Made by a program: the position numbers and the translations under genes. A stretch of DNA of 5,331 nucleotides, taken from the NCBI GenBank assembly GCA_016763335.1, contig JAESUD010000149.1:1-5331 (forward strand), given 5' to 3'. A model generated the notes under the pieces. That model had not been told where the DNA came from. It ran no database searches and saw nothing but the letters and a program-made list of their open reading frames with translations. Positions within the stretch are counted from its first letter, which is position 1. Each line of letters begins with the position of its first letter. Shown in pieces: positions 1-4,992 of this stretch. Source of the stretch: Emcibacteraceae bacterium (GTDB taxonomy: Bacteria > Pseudomonadota > Alphaproteobacteria > Sphingomonadales > Emcibacteraceae).

Positions 1-108
1 ACCGTATGCACCAAGACCACTAAACACCAGTAACGCGATCAGTATGGTTTTTATGTTTCTACCAAACTGATATTTAAACTCGTCAAACTTTGCACATTGA
101 TGTTTCAT
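1..108 (-). CDS. N-terminus of an exported or membrane-anchored protein, cut by the left edge
   Basis: An open frame of 36 codons starts at ATG 108-106 and reads to base 1 without a stop. The peptide begins MKHQCAKFDEFKYQFGRNIK and continues into a hydrophobic stretch (TILIALLVFSGLGAYG, residues 21-36). A polar N-terminal segment with basic residues before an apolar helix suggests a signal anchor or a signal peptide with a long n-region. A weak purine-rich element (GGGG, about 117-114) lies ahead of the ATG. It has the same orientation as the upstream muramidase operon but is separated from it by 140 bp, so it may be the operon's last gene or a separate unit. Too little is present to name a family. 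The start could also lie at an internal codon. Confidence 0.55.
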   Translation of the reverse strand, partial: MKHQCAKFDEFKYQFGRNIKTILIALLVFSGLGAYG

Positions 109-248
109 TTCAACCCCAACATTAATTGTTCCATAATATTCAAATGTAAATTAATGCATTATTTTCAAGGATTGCAGCGTATCTAGCACATCAATTCTTC
201 AAATACAGCCTTTCTCAAGTTGCACTGATGCCAGTCAATATAGAACAT
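109..248. other. Intergenic gap with a near-palindrome, no clear promoter
   Basis: This 140-bp AT-rich gap separates the last full gene of the muramidase operon from the partial gene at the left edge. It contains the palindrome TAATGCATTA (152-161). Allowing one mismatched pair, it extends to an 18-bp near-palindrome at 148-165, a possible operator about 40-60 bp upstream of the partial gene's ATG. I found no convincing -35/-10 pair on the minus strand. A lone TATTAT hexamer lies close to the partial gene. No ORF with a ribosome binding site is visible. Confidence 0.35.
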
Positions 249-258
249 TTACTGGCAT
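228..258 (-). other. Stem-loop overlapping the 3' end of the second paralog
   Basis: Arms ATGCCAGT (228-235) and ACTGGCAT (251-258) are a perfect 8-bp inverted repeat with a 15-nt loop. The stop codon of the upstream gene sits at the foot of the stem (251-249). No T-run follows on the minus strand, so it is not a classical intrinsic terminator. It could be an mRNA 3'-end stabiliser, an attenuating hairpin between the two genes, or chance. Confidence 0.35.
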
Positions 259-881
259 TGTTCAGTTATCCAGTTTTTATGCCTCTCTTCTAGTGGGCCA
301 ATTTCCGAAATTCGCATCGGGTATTTTTCAAAATATCTATCATTGTTATAATCAGGCTGTTTGGAAAATGAAATAAAAGCGTCCGCCAATGTTACTGATC
401 CTCTGTCCCGGGCTTCAAATTTACTAATATCAGAACAATCAAGTATTTCTTTAAAATCTGCCGTTACTATTTCATCATAATGATTAATGAAATCTATCTT
501 TGAATACGCTATTCTGGGGGACACATTGCCATATTCGGTTCTTTCATCAACATTTACCCAGTAAGTAAACGGGTAAATTATGTGATGAGCCAGTTTCTCT
601 TTATCATTTTTTGCAACAGCATCTTTTACCACATTAAATATTTCATTTATTTCCGTAGCGCCAATATCTGCAAAGCAAGAAAACCTATATCCATATAAAT
701 CAGGATCGTTATCCCTATCAAATTTCTTTTCCTTTTCAGTTGGAACTGTCCACGCCCAGACTTTCTCAATGCAATTTGGCCTATTAAACCGACTTTCAAA
801 AGTCATAGGCTTCGAAAAGGCCTGAAAAACGACACCCAGTGTCATCAACATGGTTATTAAAATTTTAAAAATAAACTTCAC
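249..881 (-). CDS. Exported four-cysteine protein, paralog A (putative immunity or inhibitor protein)
   Basis: This 210-aa protein begins with a Sec-type signal peptide: MKFIFK, then an apolar stretch to about residue 20, with likely cleavage after AFS (residue 23). Function is not recognised. It is a clear paralog of the preceding gene, about 40-45% identical over the mature part by manual counting. Both keep four cysteines (37, 69, 149, 209), suggesting two disulphides in the periplasm. Other shared blocks are VWxWTxPTEKEK, KEKLA, YPFxYW, KIDFIxHYDEI, RYFxKYP and the tail RHxxWxxxxC. The YPF...KIDFI-HYDEI pattern recalls small NTF2-like periplasmic proteins, but this is only an impression. 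Translation starts at GTG (881-879), supported by AAGGAG (893-888) six bases upstream and 12 bp after the previous stop. Coupling to a muramidase operon suggests it protects against, or inhibits, that enzyme; this is inference. Confidence 0.9.
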   Translation of the reverse strand: MKFIFKILITMLMTLGVVFQAFSKPMTFESRFNRPNCIEKVWAWTVPTEKEKKFDRDNDPDLYGYRFSCFADIGATEINEIFNVVKDAVAKNDKEKLAHHIIYPFTYWVNVDERTEYGNVSPRIAYSKIDFINHYDEIVTADFKEILDCSDISKFEARDRGSVTLADAFISFSKQPDYNNDRYFEKYPMRISEIGPLEERHKNWITEQCQ

Positions 882-887
882 TTACTA

Positions 888-893
888 CTCCTT
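888..893 (-). promoter_or_regulatory. RBS of paralog A that fixes its GTG start
   Basis: AAGGAG on the minus strand lies six bases from GTG 881-879, in the 12-bp gap after the stop of paralog B. It is the strongest Shine-Dalgarno match in the operon and supports the GTG start, which also gives the complete signal peptide. Confidence 0.75.
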
Positions 894-1526
894 TTATTTA
901 CAATTTTCCTCGAACCAATCCACATGCCTACCTGTGTAGGAACGCATTGACTTAAATCTCAACGGGTATTTCCTAAAATACCGCACATGCTCTTTGTTGT
1001 TGTTGGGTGCTTTGGTAAGGAAAATAAAATCAGAGGCCAATGCAACAGCCCCACCCCCTAGACTTCTCATATTATTTAAAGCACTGCATTCGATTACACG
1101 CTCAACATCTTTTGTAATAATTTCATCATAATGCTTGATGAAATCTATTTTATTGTTTGCTTGTACATCTGCTTTAAAACCATATTCAGTTTTCTCTTTC
1201 GTTTTAATCCAGTAGCTGAATGGGTAAACGACAATATCCGCTAATTTTTCTTTATTTTTTCCCTTGATAGCCTGCTTAATTATCGTGAGTGCTCTATTAA
1301 TTTCACTCGGACTAATTTCCGAGTCACAAGAATATCTAGTGTCATCTATATCAAGATCGTTTTTAAGGTCGAATTCCTTTTCCTTTTCAGTTGGAATTGT
1401 CCATTTCCAGACAGCATTAATACATTTAGGACTATTCCATTCACCATCAATCCGCTCACGTTGCGCAAATGCCGGGAGCGATACTCCCAGCATTGCGAAG
1501 GTCAAGATTATTATTTTAAAATTCAT
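894..1526 (-). CDS. Exported four-cysteine protein, paralog B, coupled to the muramidase
   Basis: This 210-aa protein has a typical signal peptide (MNFKIIILTFAMLGVSLPAFAQ), with predicted cleavage AFA|Q after residue 21. Cysteines 35, 67, 147 and 209 match those of paralog A. The alignment needs no gap between the first three and only two extra residues before the last. The family is not recognised. Its ATG (1526-1524) overlaps the muramidase TGA stop (1525-1523) as ATGA, the classic arrangement for translational coupling. A purine-rich GGAAAGAG (1540-1533) just upstream can serve as RBS. Making a periplasmic protein in fixed ratio to a muramidase fits an immunity or inhibitor protein, but a shared role in envelope remodelling is also possible. 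The next gene is its tandem duplicate, with near-identical DNA blocks still visible (for example around 1378-1415 and 727-764). Confidence 0.92.
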   Translation of the reverse strand: MNFKIIILTFAMLGVSLPAFAQRERIDGEWNSPKCINAVWKWTIPTEKEKEFDLKNDLDIDDTRYSCDSEISPSEINRALTIIKQAIKGKNKEKLADIVVYPFSYWIKTKEKTEYGFKADVQANNKIDFIKHYDEIITKDVERVIECSALNNMRSLGGGAVALASDFIFLTKAPNNNKEHVRYFRKYPLRFKSMRSYTGRHVDWFEENCK

Positions 1527-2452
1527 TCATGTCTCTTTCCATATATTCCGCTATTAAATATATCTTTACGTGAATTGCTTCTATTTTTAAGACCCTGTGA
1601 TATTTTTTCATTATCTTTGGAATATGACAGTTCATTTCCCATTTCAGTATGATCACCTTCACTTATGGCTTTTCTAAGGTCTTCACTATTTTTCAACTGC
1701 AGCATTTTGGTTTCACCGACGTTGAAATAGAGGTCAACTAGGGCGTCATATTCATTTTGACTTACATGGAGATTACCGATAAGGCGTTTAACGCCCGCTT
1801 CAGCGATGGCGATGTCCTGATTTAACAGGTGTTCCGCCTTTTGTCGTCCGACCAGGTCACCGATTTTACTGTTGGGGTCATAGTGCCCGAAGCCTCCTGT
1901 TGGGTTTCCCGAGCCGTCATCTTTGACCGTATGTTGATAAGTTTCCCATTTCTTAAGGTGCCCACGAAGATTATTACTGGCATTTAATGTTGATGGTTCA
2001 TGACGTGTTATTGATGTTGTGCTTATAATTTTTGTTTCGGGAAACGGTTTTTCATAACCCGCCCCCGTTTCAGCCATTCGCCCGGCGGCATCCGCAGCCT
2101 CGCGCAGATATTGTCCTGCTGGTTTATATTTTGCATTCATATTACTATTGCTAGCATTACTTTTAGGTGAATTCAAGGCGGAATTTGTACTTAATGGTTG
2201 TTGTTTATGGGATGGTAAAGTGTCCTGATAAAGTTTTTCTTTTAACGGATTTTTTAAATCTGCAGCGAATGCCCCATTCTCAACAGATCCACGAAGGTTT
2301 TTCTGTTCTTCTTTCAGCATTACATGCATCATAGAAATATTATCAAGGTCAACTTCCTCGGGATAAGGCCTTAACATATCTTCAATACGGACAAGTTCGT
2401 TTAAGTCACGGTCAATAAATCTGTCTTTGGTATAATTTATAAATTTAGTCAT
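1523..2452 (-). CDS. GH24 phage-type lysozyme (muramidase) with a long disordered N-terminus
   Basis: This 309-aa protein should cleave the MurNAc-GlcNAc bond of peptidoglycan. The C-terminal half (about 160-305) is a glycoside hydrolase family 24 domain of the T4/P22 type. E170 (in LKKWE), D179 and T185 (in PTGGFGH) keep the E-8aa-D-5aa-T spacing of the T4 lysozyme triad E11/D20/T26. QNEYDALVDLYFNVG (232-246) matches the conserved 'DALVSFAFNVG' block, and GLKNRSNSRKDIFNSGIYG (287-305) the 'GLxxRRxxExxLF' block. Residues 1-60 are charged and helical; 75-110 are rich in Ser, Asn and Pro and probably disordered. There is no signal peptide or membrane helix, so export would need a holin, a secretion system or lysis. 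The ATG is supported by AAAGGA (2466-2461) eight bases upstream. The usual phage endolysin is about 150-180 aa, so the extra N-terminus may be a delivery or targeting region. No phage genes flank it. Confidence 0.9.
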   Translation of the reverse strand: MTKFINYTKDRFIDRDLNELVRIEDMLRPYPEEVDLDNISMMHVMLKEEQKNLRGSVENGAFAADLKNPLKEKLYQDTLPSHKQQPLSTNSALNSPKSNASNSNMNAKYKPAGQYLREAADAAGRMAETGAGYEKPFPETKIISTTSITRHEPSTLNASNNLRGHLKKWETYQHTVKDDGSGNPTGGFGHYDPNSKIGDLVGRQKAEHLLNQDIAIAEAGVKRLIGNLHVSQNEYDALVDLYFNVGETKMLQLKNSEDLRKAISEGDHTEMGNELSYSKDNEKISQGLKNRSNSRKDIFNSGIYGKRHE

Positions 2453-2473
2453 TGGTAATTTCCTTTATGGGTT

Positions 2474-2524
2474 GGTTAAATAAAAAAATTTCAATATTTG
2501 AGATATATTTTTTATTATTTAACC
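2474..2524 (-). repeat. AT-rich inverted repeat in the muramidase leader
   Basis: GGTTAAATAAAAAAA (2474-2488) is mirrored by TTATTATTTAACC plus flanking T residues (2508-2524). The outer 10 bp are exact; allowing one mismatch or bulge the arms reach about 15-16 bp, with a loop of about 20 nt. The distal arm begins within a few bases of the predicted transcription start, so the mRNA would begin with a hairpin. It may protect the 5' end from decay or, as DNA, act as a repressor operator. It is far enough from the RBS (2466-2461) to leave it free. Confidence 0.5.
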
Positions 2525-2533
2525 TTTTTCCCG

Positions 2534-2563
2534 ATCATAAGAATGGATAGAAAAATCTGTCAA
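2534..2563 (-). promoter_or_regulatory. Sigma70-like promoter of the muramidase operon
   Basis: On the minus strand, a perfect -35 TTGACA (2563-2558) and a -10 TATGAT (2539-2534, 5 of 6 matches) are separated by 18 bp. The predicted start near 2527 gives a leader of about 75 nt before the muramidase ATG at 2452. This is the best promoter match in the window and suggests substantial housekeeping transcription, unless it is repressed at the adjoining inverted repeat. Confidence 0.7.
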
Positions 2564-2636
2564 ATAGCTGAAAATATTGCCAAAGTAAGGAAATTTGAGT
2601 AGGCTGATTAAGGGACAATAAAAAAAGGGTATATTC

Positions 2637-3200
2637 ATGGATATGTTACTAGCGGGGATTTTGTTATGGTCGGCGGTACATTATGTTCCCAGTTTGATGC
2701 CTAACATAAAAATTAAAATGATAGAATTGCTTGGAAATTCTTACCGTGCGGTTTTTTCCTTATTGATAATTGCCAGCATCGCACTGATGGTCATGGGCTG
2801 GAAAGCAACAATACCTGAGTTTATTTATCAACCACCGGAATTTGGCCCAATATTAACTTCCGTGTCGATGATTATTGCTTTTTATTTAATGGGTAGCAGT
2901 CACGGCAAAGCCAACATTAAACGTTTCCTGCGCCATCCAATGCTATGCGGTATAATTTTCTGGGCCGGCGGGCATTTATTGTCAAATGGCGATAAGAGAT
3001 CCATCATTTTGTTTGGCGGCATGATAATCTGGGCAGTTGTTGAAATCATTGCCATAAACAAGCGCGACGGACCGCGTGAAAAACCCGAGCCAGCCTCTAT
3101 CATTATAGACATACGTAAATTTGCTGTTGCAGTGGTTCTTTATTTTATAGTTGCCTACGCACACCCATATTTCACCGGTGTTGAAGTGATGCGGTTATGA
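2637..3200 (+). CDS. NnrU-family integral membrane protein
   Basis: This 187-aa inner-membrane protein belongs to the NnrU family (COG4094 type). The family is named from denitrification loci, where it is linked to nitric-oxide/nitrite metabolism; a biochemical activity is not established. Diagnostic features are the N-terminal helix with HYVPS (15-19), the RAVFSLL segment (37-43), the RHP motif before a helix (99-101) and FWAGGHLLSNGDKRSIILFG (108-127). Five or six apolar helices are visible (about 2-20, 38-54, 70-87, 102-117, 121-140, 161-175). Length is within the family's usual range. The start ATG is preceded by AAAGGG (2624-2629) seven bases away; the ATG two codons on is spaced worse. 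The stop overlaps the next ATG. No denitrification genes are near, so a general membrane role is as likely. A weak TTGCCA hexamer (2577-2582) is the only promoter hint. Confidence 0.9.
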   Translation: MDMLLAGILLWSAVHYVPSLMPNIKIKMIELLGNSYRAVFSLLIIASIALMVMGWKATIPEFIYQPPEFGPILTSVSMIIAFYLMGSSHGKANIKRFLRHPMLCGIIFWAGGHLLSNGDKRSIILFGGMIIWAVVEIIAINKRDGPREKPEPASIIIDIRKFAVAVVLYFIVAYAHPYFTGVEVMRL

Positions 3201-3481
3201 GTGATCAAAACACAATCCCAGATGATTTAACTCTAGAACAGGTAATTGGTGGAATTGAAAAGTTTATTGTCACAATCGAAGAAGAAGTGGAAATCCATTA
3301 TTCTCATCCTGAGTGGATGGATTTAGATAAACGCTGCCGCGAAGAAGAAAACCTGATCACGAGGGTCGGATTAATAATTACCATGTTAGAGGAAACAATA
3401 AACCATTTCAATTTACCCACCGAACACCCATTGTGCCAAAAAATTACGGCGGTAAAGAACTATTTCGATAAATTAAATTGA
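3197..3481 (+). CDS. Small acidic helical protein coupled to the NnrU-family gene
   Basis: This 94-aa protein is not recognised. Its ATG overlaps the NnrU-family stop as ATGA (3197-3200), so it is probably made by reinitiation and its amount tied to the membrane protein. It has no signal peptide or membrane segment and a clear excess of Asp and Glu over Lys and Arg. The middle (about 12-75) is predicted as two or three amphipathic helices: LEQVIGGIEKFIVTIEEEVE and, after a polar stretch with EEEN, a second helix ending near MLEETI. Two cysteines (47 and 80) are not in a recognisable metal motif. A cytoplasmic partner of the NnrU-family protein is a reasonable guess. The overlap and an open frame with sensible composition make it a real gene. 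Confidence 0.75.
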   Translation: MSDQNTIPDDLTLEQVIGGIEKFIVTIEEEVEIHYSHPEWMDLDKRCREEENLITRVGLIITMLEETINHFNLPTEHPLCQKITAVKNYFDKLN

Positions 3482-3547
3482 TAAAATAGACCTTTAAGCT
3501 TTTATTAACCAAAGCAAGTATACATTAACAATCAATGAACTAGACGG

Positions 3548-3563
3548 TTTCATTCGAGTGAAA
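3548..3563. promoter_or_regulatory. 16-bp near-palindrome, possible operator
   Basis: TTTCATTCGAGTGAAA reads nearly the same on both strands: seven of eight base pairs are complementary and the eighth is a G-T wobble. It lies 43 bp upstream of the TTG start of the sorting-tail gene, after the plausible -10 at 3519-3524. A dimeric regulator could bind here; as RNA it would be a short hairpin with almost no loop, so a DNA site is the better reading. Confidence 0.4.
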
Positions 3564-3591
3564 TGATAACCAAATAAAATTTGTAATTGTT

Positions 3592-3597
3592 AAAAGG
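3592..3597 (+). promoter_or_regulatory. RBS that supports the TTG start of the sorting-tail gene
   Basis: AAAAGG lies nine bases before TTG 3607-3609. No in-frame ATG or GTG with better spacing exists upstream before the in-frame stop at 3559-3561 that keeps the signal peptide intact. Confidence 0.55.
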
Positions 3598-3606
3598 TAC
3601 TGTAAA

Positions 3607-4233
3607 TTGACTAAAACTTGGTATTTAAAATCGTTAGCTATTCTCACAATGATAACGGGATTAGTGACTTTCTCACATCAGGCTTCCGCCTCAACGGTCA
3701 TTCTTAATTTTGATGGTCTTAATGCCAGCACTAATTCTCACGGCACATCCATTACTGAATCCGGTTATACACTGACCTCCAATAACATAAGCAGCACCAA
3801 ACCTACTGATTTTAACAGCAATGGTACAACATCAATATATACGCAAAATACTTCACCACTTACCATCGTTCAAGGCGTCGGTAGCATAGTGTTCGATATT
3901 TTATCTATTGATTTTGGTGAATTTAGTAGTAGCGGCACACCGCAAATCGGCTATTCAGCTATTAAAGCAGATAATAGCGTGGTCAGCGGTCAATTTATTG
4001 TAAGTGGCGCGCCTTCATTTTGGAATTATCATGTGACATTTAACAATCTATTTACAAATATTGTCTCCTTCACATTAAGCCATAACTCGCCTTTTCTTTA
4101 TCAAATTGATAATATTGAATTATCATCCGTTAACGGCTTAATCGAAACCCCGCTTCCTGGTGCTTTCCCGCTTTACGCAACTGGTTTAATGGGTTTTGGC
4201 TTGATAGCCTGGCGCCGCAGAAAACGCGCCTGA
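3607..4233 (+). CDS. Exported protein with PEP-CTERM/VPLPA-CTERM-type sorting tail
   Basis: This 208-aa protein carries a signal peptide (residues 1-28, likely cleavage after ASA, A28) and a C-terminal tripartite sorting signal: PLPG (182-185), an apolar helix (186-202) and the basic end RRRKRA (203-208). In bacteria with exosortase or related enzymes, such tails are recognised in the inner membrane and cleaved so the protein reaches the surface or matrix. The middle (30-178) is rich in Ser, Thr, Asn and Gly with alternating beta-strand patterns, typical of this class; no catalytic motif is seen. It starts at TTG (3607-3609), supported by AAAAGG (3592-3597) nine bases upstream and by the complete signal peptide. 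The first in-frame ATG (residue 15) would destroy that peptide. No exosortase is present in the window. The exact subfamily (PEP or VPLPA) is uncertain. Confidence 0.85.
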   Translation: MTKTWYLKSLAILTMITGLVTFSHQASASTVILNFDGLNASTNSHGTSITESGYTLTSNNISSTKPTDFNSNGTTSIYTQNTSPLTIVQGVGSIVFDILSIDFGEFSSSGTPQIGYSAIKADNSVVSGQFIVSGAPSFWNYHVTFNNLFTNIVSFTLSHNSPFLYQIDNIELSSVNGLIETPLPGAFPLYATGLMGFGLIAWRRRKRA

Positions 4234-4302
4234 CATCCCCTTGAATAAGCCCGGCATCCCTTAAAAAAAACGAAATCCCATAAATAAAATATATTTAAAC
4301 GT

Positions 4303-4331
4303 AAAAAAAAGCCCCCGCATGATGCGAGGCT
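4303..4331 (-). terminator. Rho-independent terminator of the right-hand minus-strand operon
   Basis: Read on the minus strand, the GC-rich hairpin runs from AGCCTCGCA, through a TCA loop, to TGCGGGGGCT, followed at once by TTTTTTTT (4310-4303). The stem has nine pairs, including one G-T wobble, with one bulged G. It lies about 70 bp after the stop of the 182-aa gene. The T-run exists only on the minus strand, so it is directional. It also shields the convergent sorting-tail gene from antisense transcription. Confidence 0.85.
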
Positions 4332-4349
4332 CCTGAGGTAATATTCATA

Positions 4350-4395
4350 ATTTCATGATCACGCATATCTCATGATGGTGTGGTTTTATTATTCA
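4350..4395 (+). terminator. Weak possible plus-strand terminator of the sorting-tail gene
   Basis: Two TCATGA arms in the stretch 4352-4376 can pair around an 11-nt loop, with a TTTTATTATT stretch (about 4384-4393) several bases further on. The stem is short and AT-rich and the T-run is interrupted and displaced, so this is a poor match. No better plus-strand terminator was found after 4233. Confidence 0.2.
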
Positions 4396-4399
4396 TGGG

Positions 4400-4948
4400 T
4401 CAGACTGTGGGTAAAAAAAACATGGACCATTCCTGACGAAGTTTAATAACAGTTTCAACCTCGTCTATTACGTCTTCTCCATCATCATTTAAATAAATTA
4501 ATTTAAACGTTAATGGCATATCACCCGTAAAATATATACGGTTAAAATATAGTGAAAAATAACCACCCTCATGATCGTCGCGCGTTGAATATGAAAGGGT
4601 ATATTTTCTTGTCATATCTTGAAAAATTACATTATTAGGCATGTTATTTAATTGCCAAGCTGTTACGTCAAAAAAATTCTCATCCGCCGTTTTAACCAAA
4701 AGAGATTTAAAAACTTTCGGATCATCTAACACAATATGTACAATCAAGGAATATGGTTCAGCTTCCGAAATTTTTCTTAGAAGAAATACGCGACTATCAC
4801 GTTCCTTAATTGAATAGTCCCGGTACATTTCAAAAACAGTTTCATTACTTTGTTTATTGAAATAAACATCATGATATTCTTGAAACCGGAAAACGAAAAA
4901 AACCCAAATCCCTAAAATAAATAACAAAAAAATATATCTTTTTTTCAT
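4400..4948 (-). CDS. Single-pass membrane-anchored protein, periplasmic beta-rich domain (putative immunity protein)
   Basis: This 182-aa protein starts with MKKRY and one apolar helix (about 5-21), after which charged residues follow without a signal-peptidase site. It is therefore probably anchored in the inner membrane with the rest in the periplasm. No cysteine, known motif or family is recognised. The C-terminal half alternates hydrophobic and polar residues as in beta sheets, for example KYTLSYSTRDD and GGYFSLYFNRIYFTG. The ATG is supported by AGGAG six to seven bases upstream (TAGGAGAG, about 4960-4953). It lies 44 bp after the stop of the partial upstream gene on the same strand and is followed by a strong terminator, so the two form the end of one operon. 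A small anchored protein directly after a large one with toxin-like features is a common immunity-gene position; the function remains inference. Confidence 0.85.
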   Translation of the reverse strand: MKKRYIFLLFILGIWVFFVFRFQEYHDVYFNKQSNETVFEMYRDYSIKERDSRVFLLRKISEAEPYSLIVHIVLDDPKVFKSLLVKTADENFFDVTAWQLNNMPNNVIFQDMTRKYTLSYSTRDDHEGGYFSLYFNRIYFTGDMPLTFKLIYLNDDGEDVIDEVETVIKLRQEWSMFFLPTV

Positions 4949-4992
4949 TTAACTCTCCTATAAAGAGTGTGCAGGAAAAAACACACCTGTCA

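Larger units (their letters stand above)
3482..3606. other. Intergenic leader of the sorting-tail gene
   Basis: This 125-bp AT-rich gap has no clear intrinsic terminator for the upstream pair. A TATACA hexamer (3519-3524) could be a -10 box, but no good -35 lies upstream. The near-palindrome at 3548-3563 and the RBS AAAAGG at 3592-3597 are the only recognisable elements. Confidence 0.4.

Noticed and set aside
1264..1557. Plus-strand open frame of 97 codons opposite paralog B
   Set aside because: It lies wholly antisense to a well-supported gene with a signal peptide and paralog; there is no RBS and the composition is that of a shadow frame.
1461..1652. Plus-strand open frame of 63 codons across the muramidase/paralog B junction
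   Set aside because: It is antisense to two coupled genes, has no RBS and is low in information.
1523..2452. Prophage lysis cassette
   Set aside because: No holin, spanin or phage structural gene is visible nearby, and the two downstream exported paralogs do not resemble Rz/Rz1 spanins (they have cleavable signals and four cysteines, and lack the coiled-coil and lipobox patterns).
2900..3164. Two overlapping minus-strand open frames inside the NnrU-family gene
   Set aside because: They are antisense to a conserved membrane protein, overlap each other and lack an RBS.
4318..4376. Three CATGAT copies after the convergent genes as a possible short repeat array
   Set aside because: The copies are only six bases, unevenly spaced, and one belongs to the terminator hairpin; chance is sufficient.
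4953..4990. Small GTGTG/CACAC stem between the right-edge gene and the 182-aa gene as a terminator
   Set aside because: The stem is only five perfect pairs and its T-run is in the loop rather than after the stem, so it would not terminate; read-through into the 182-aa gene is more likely.
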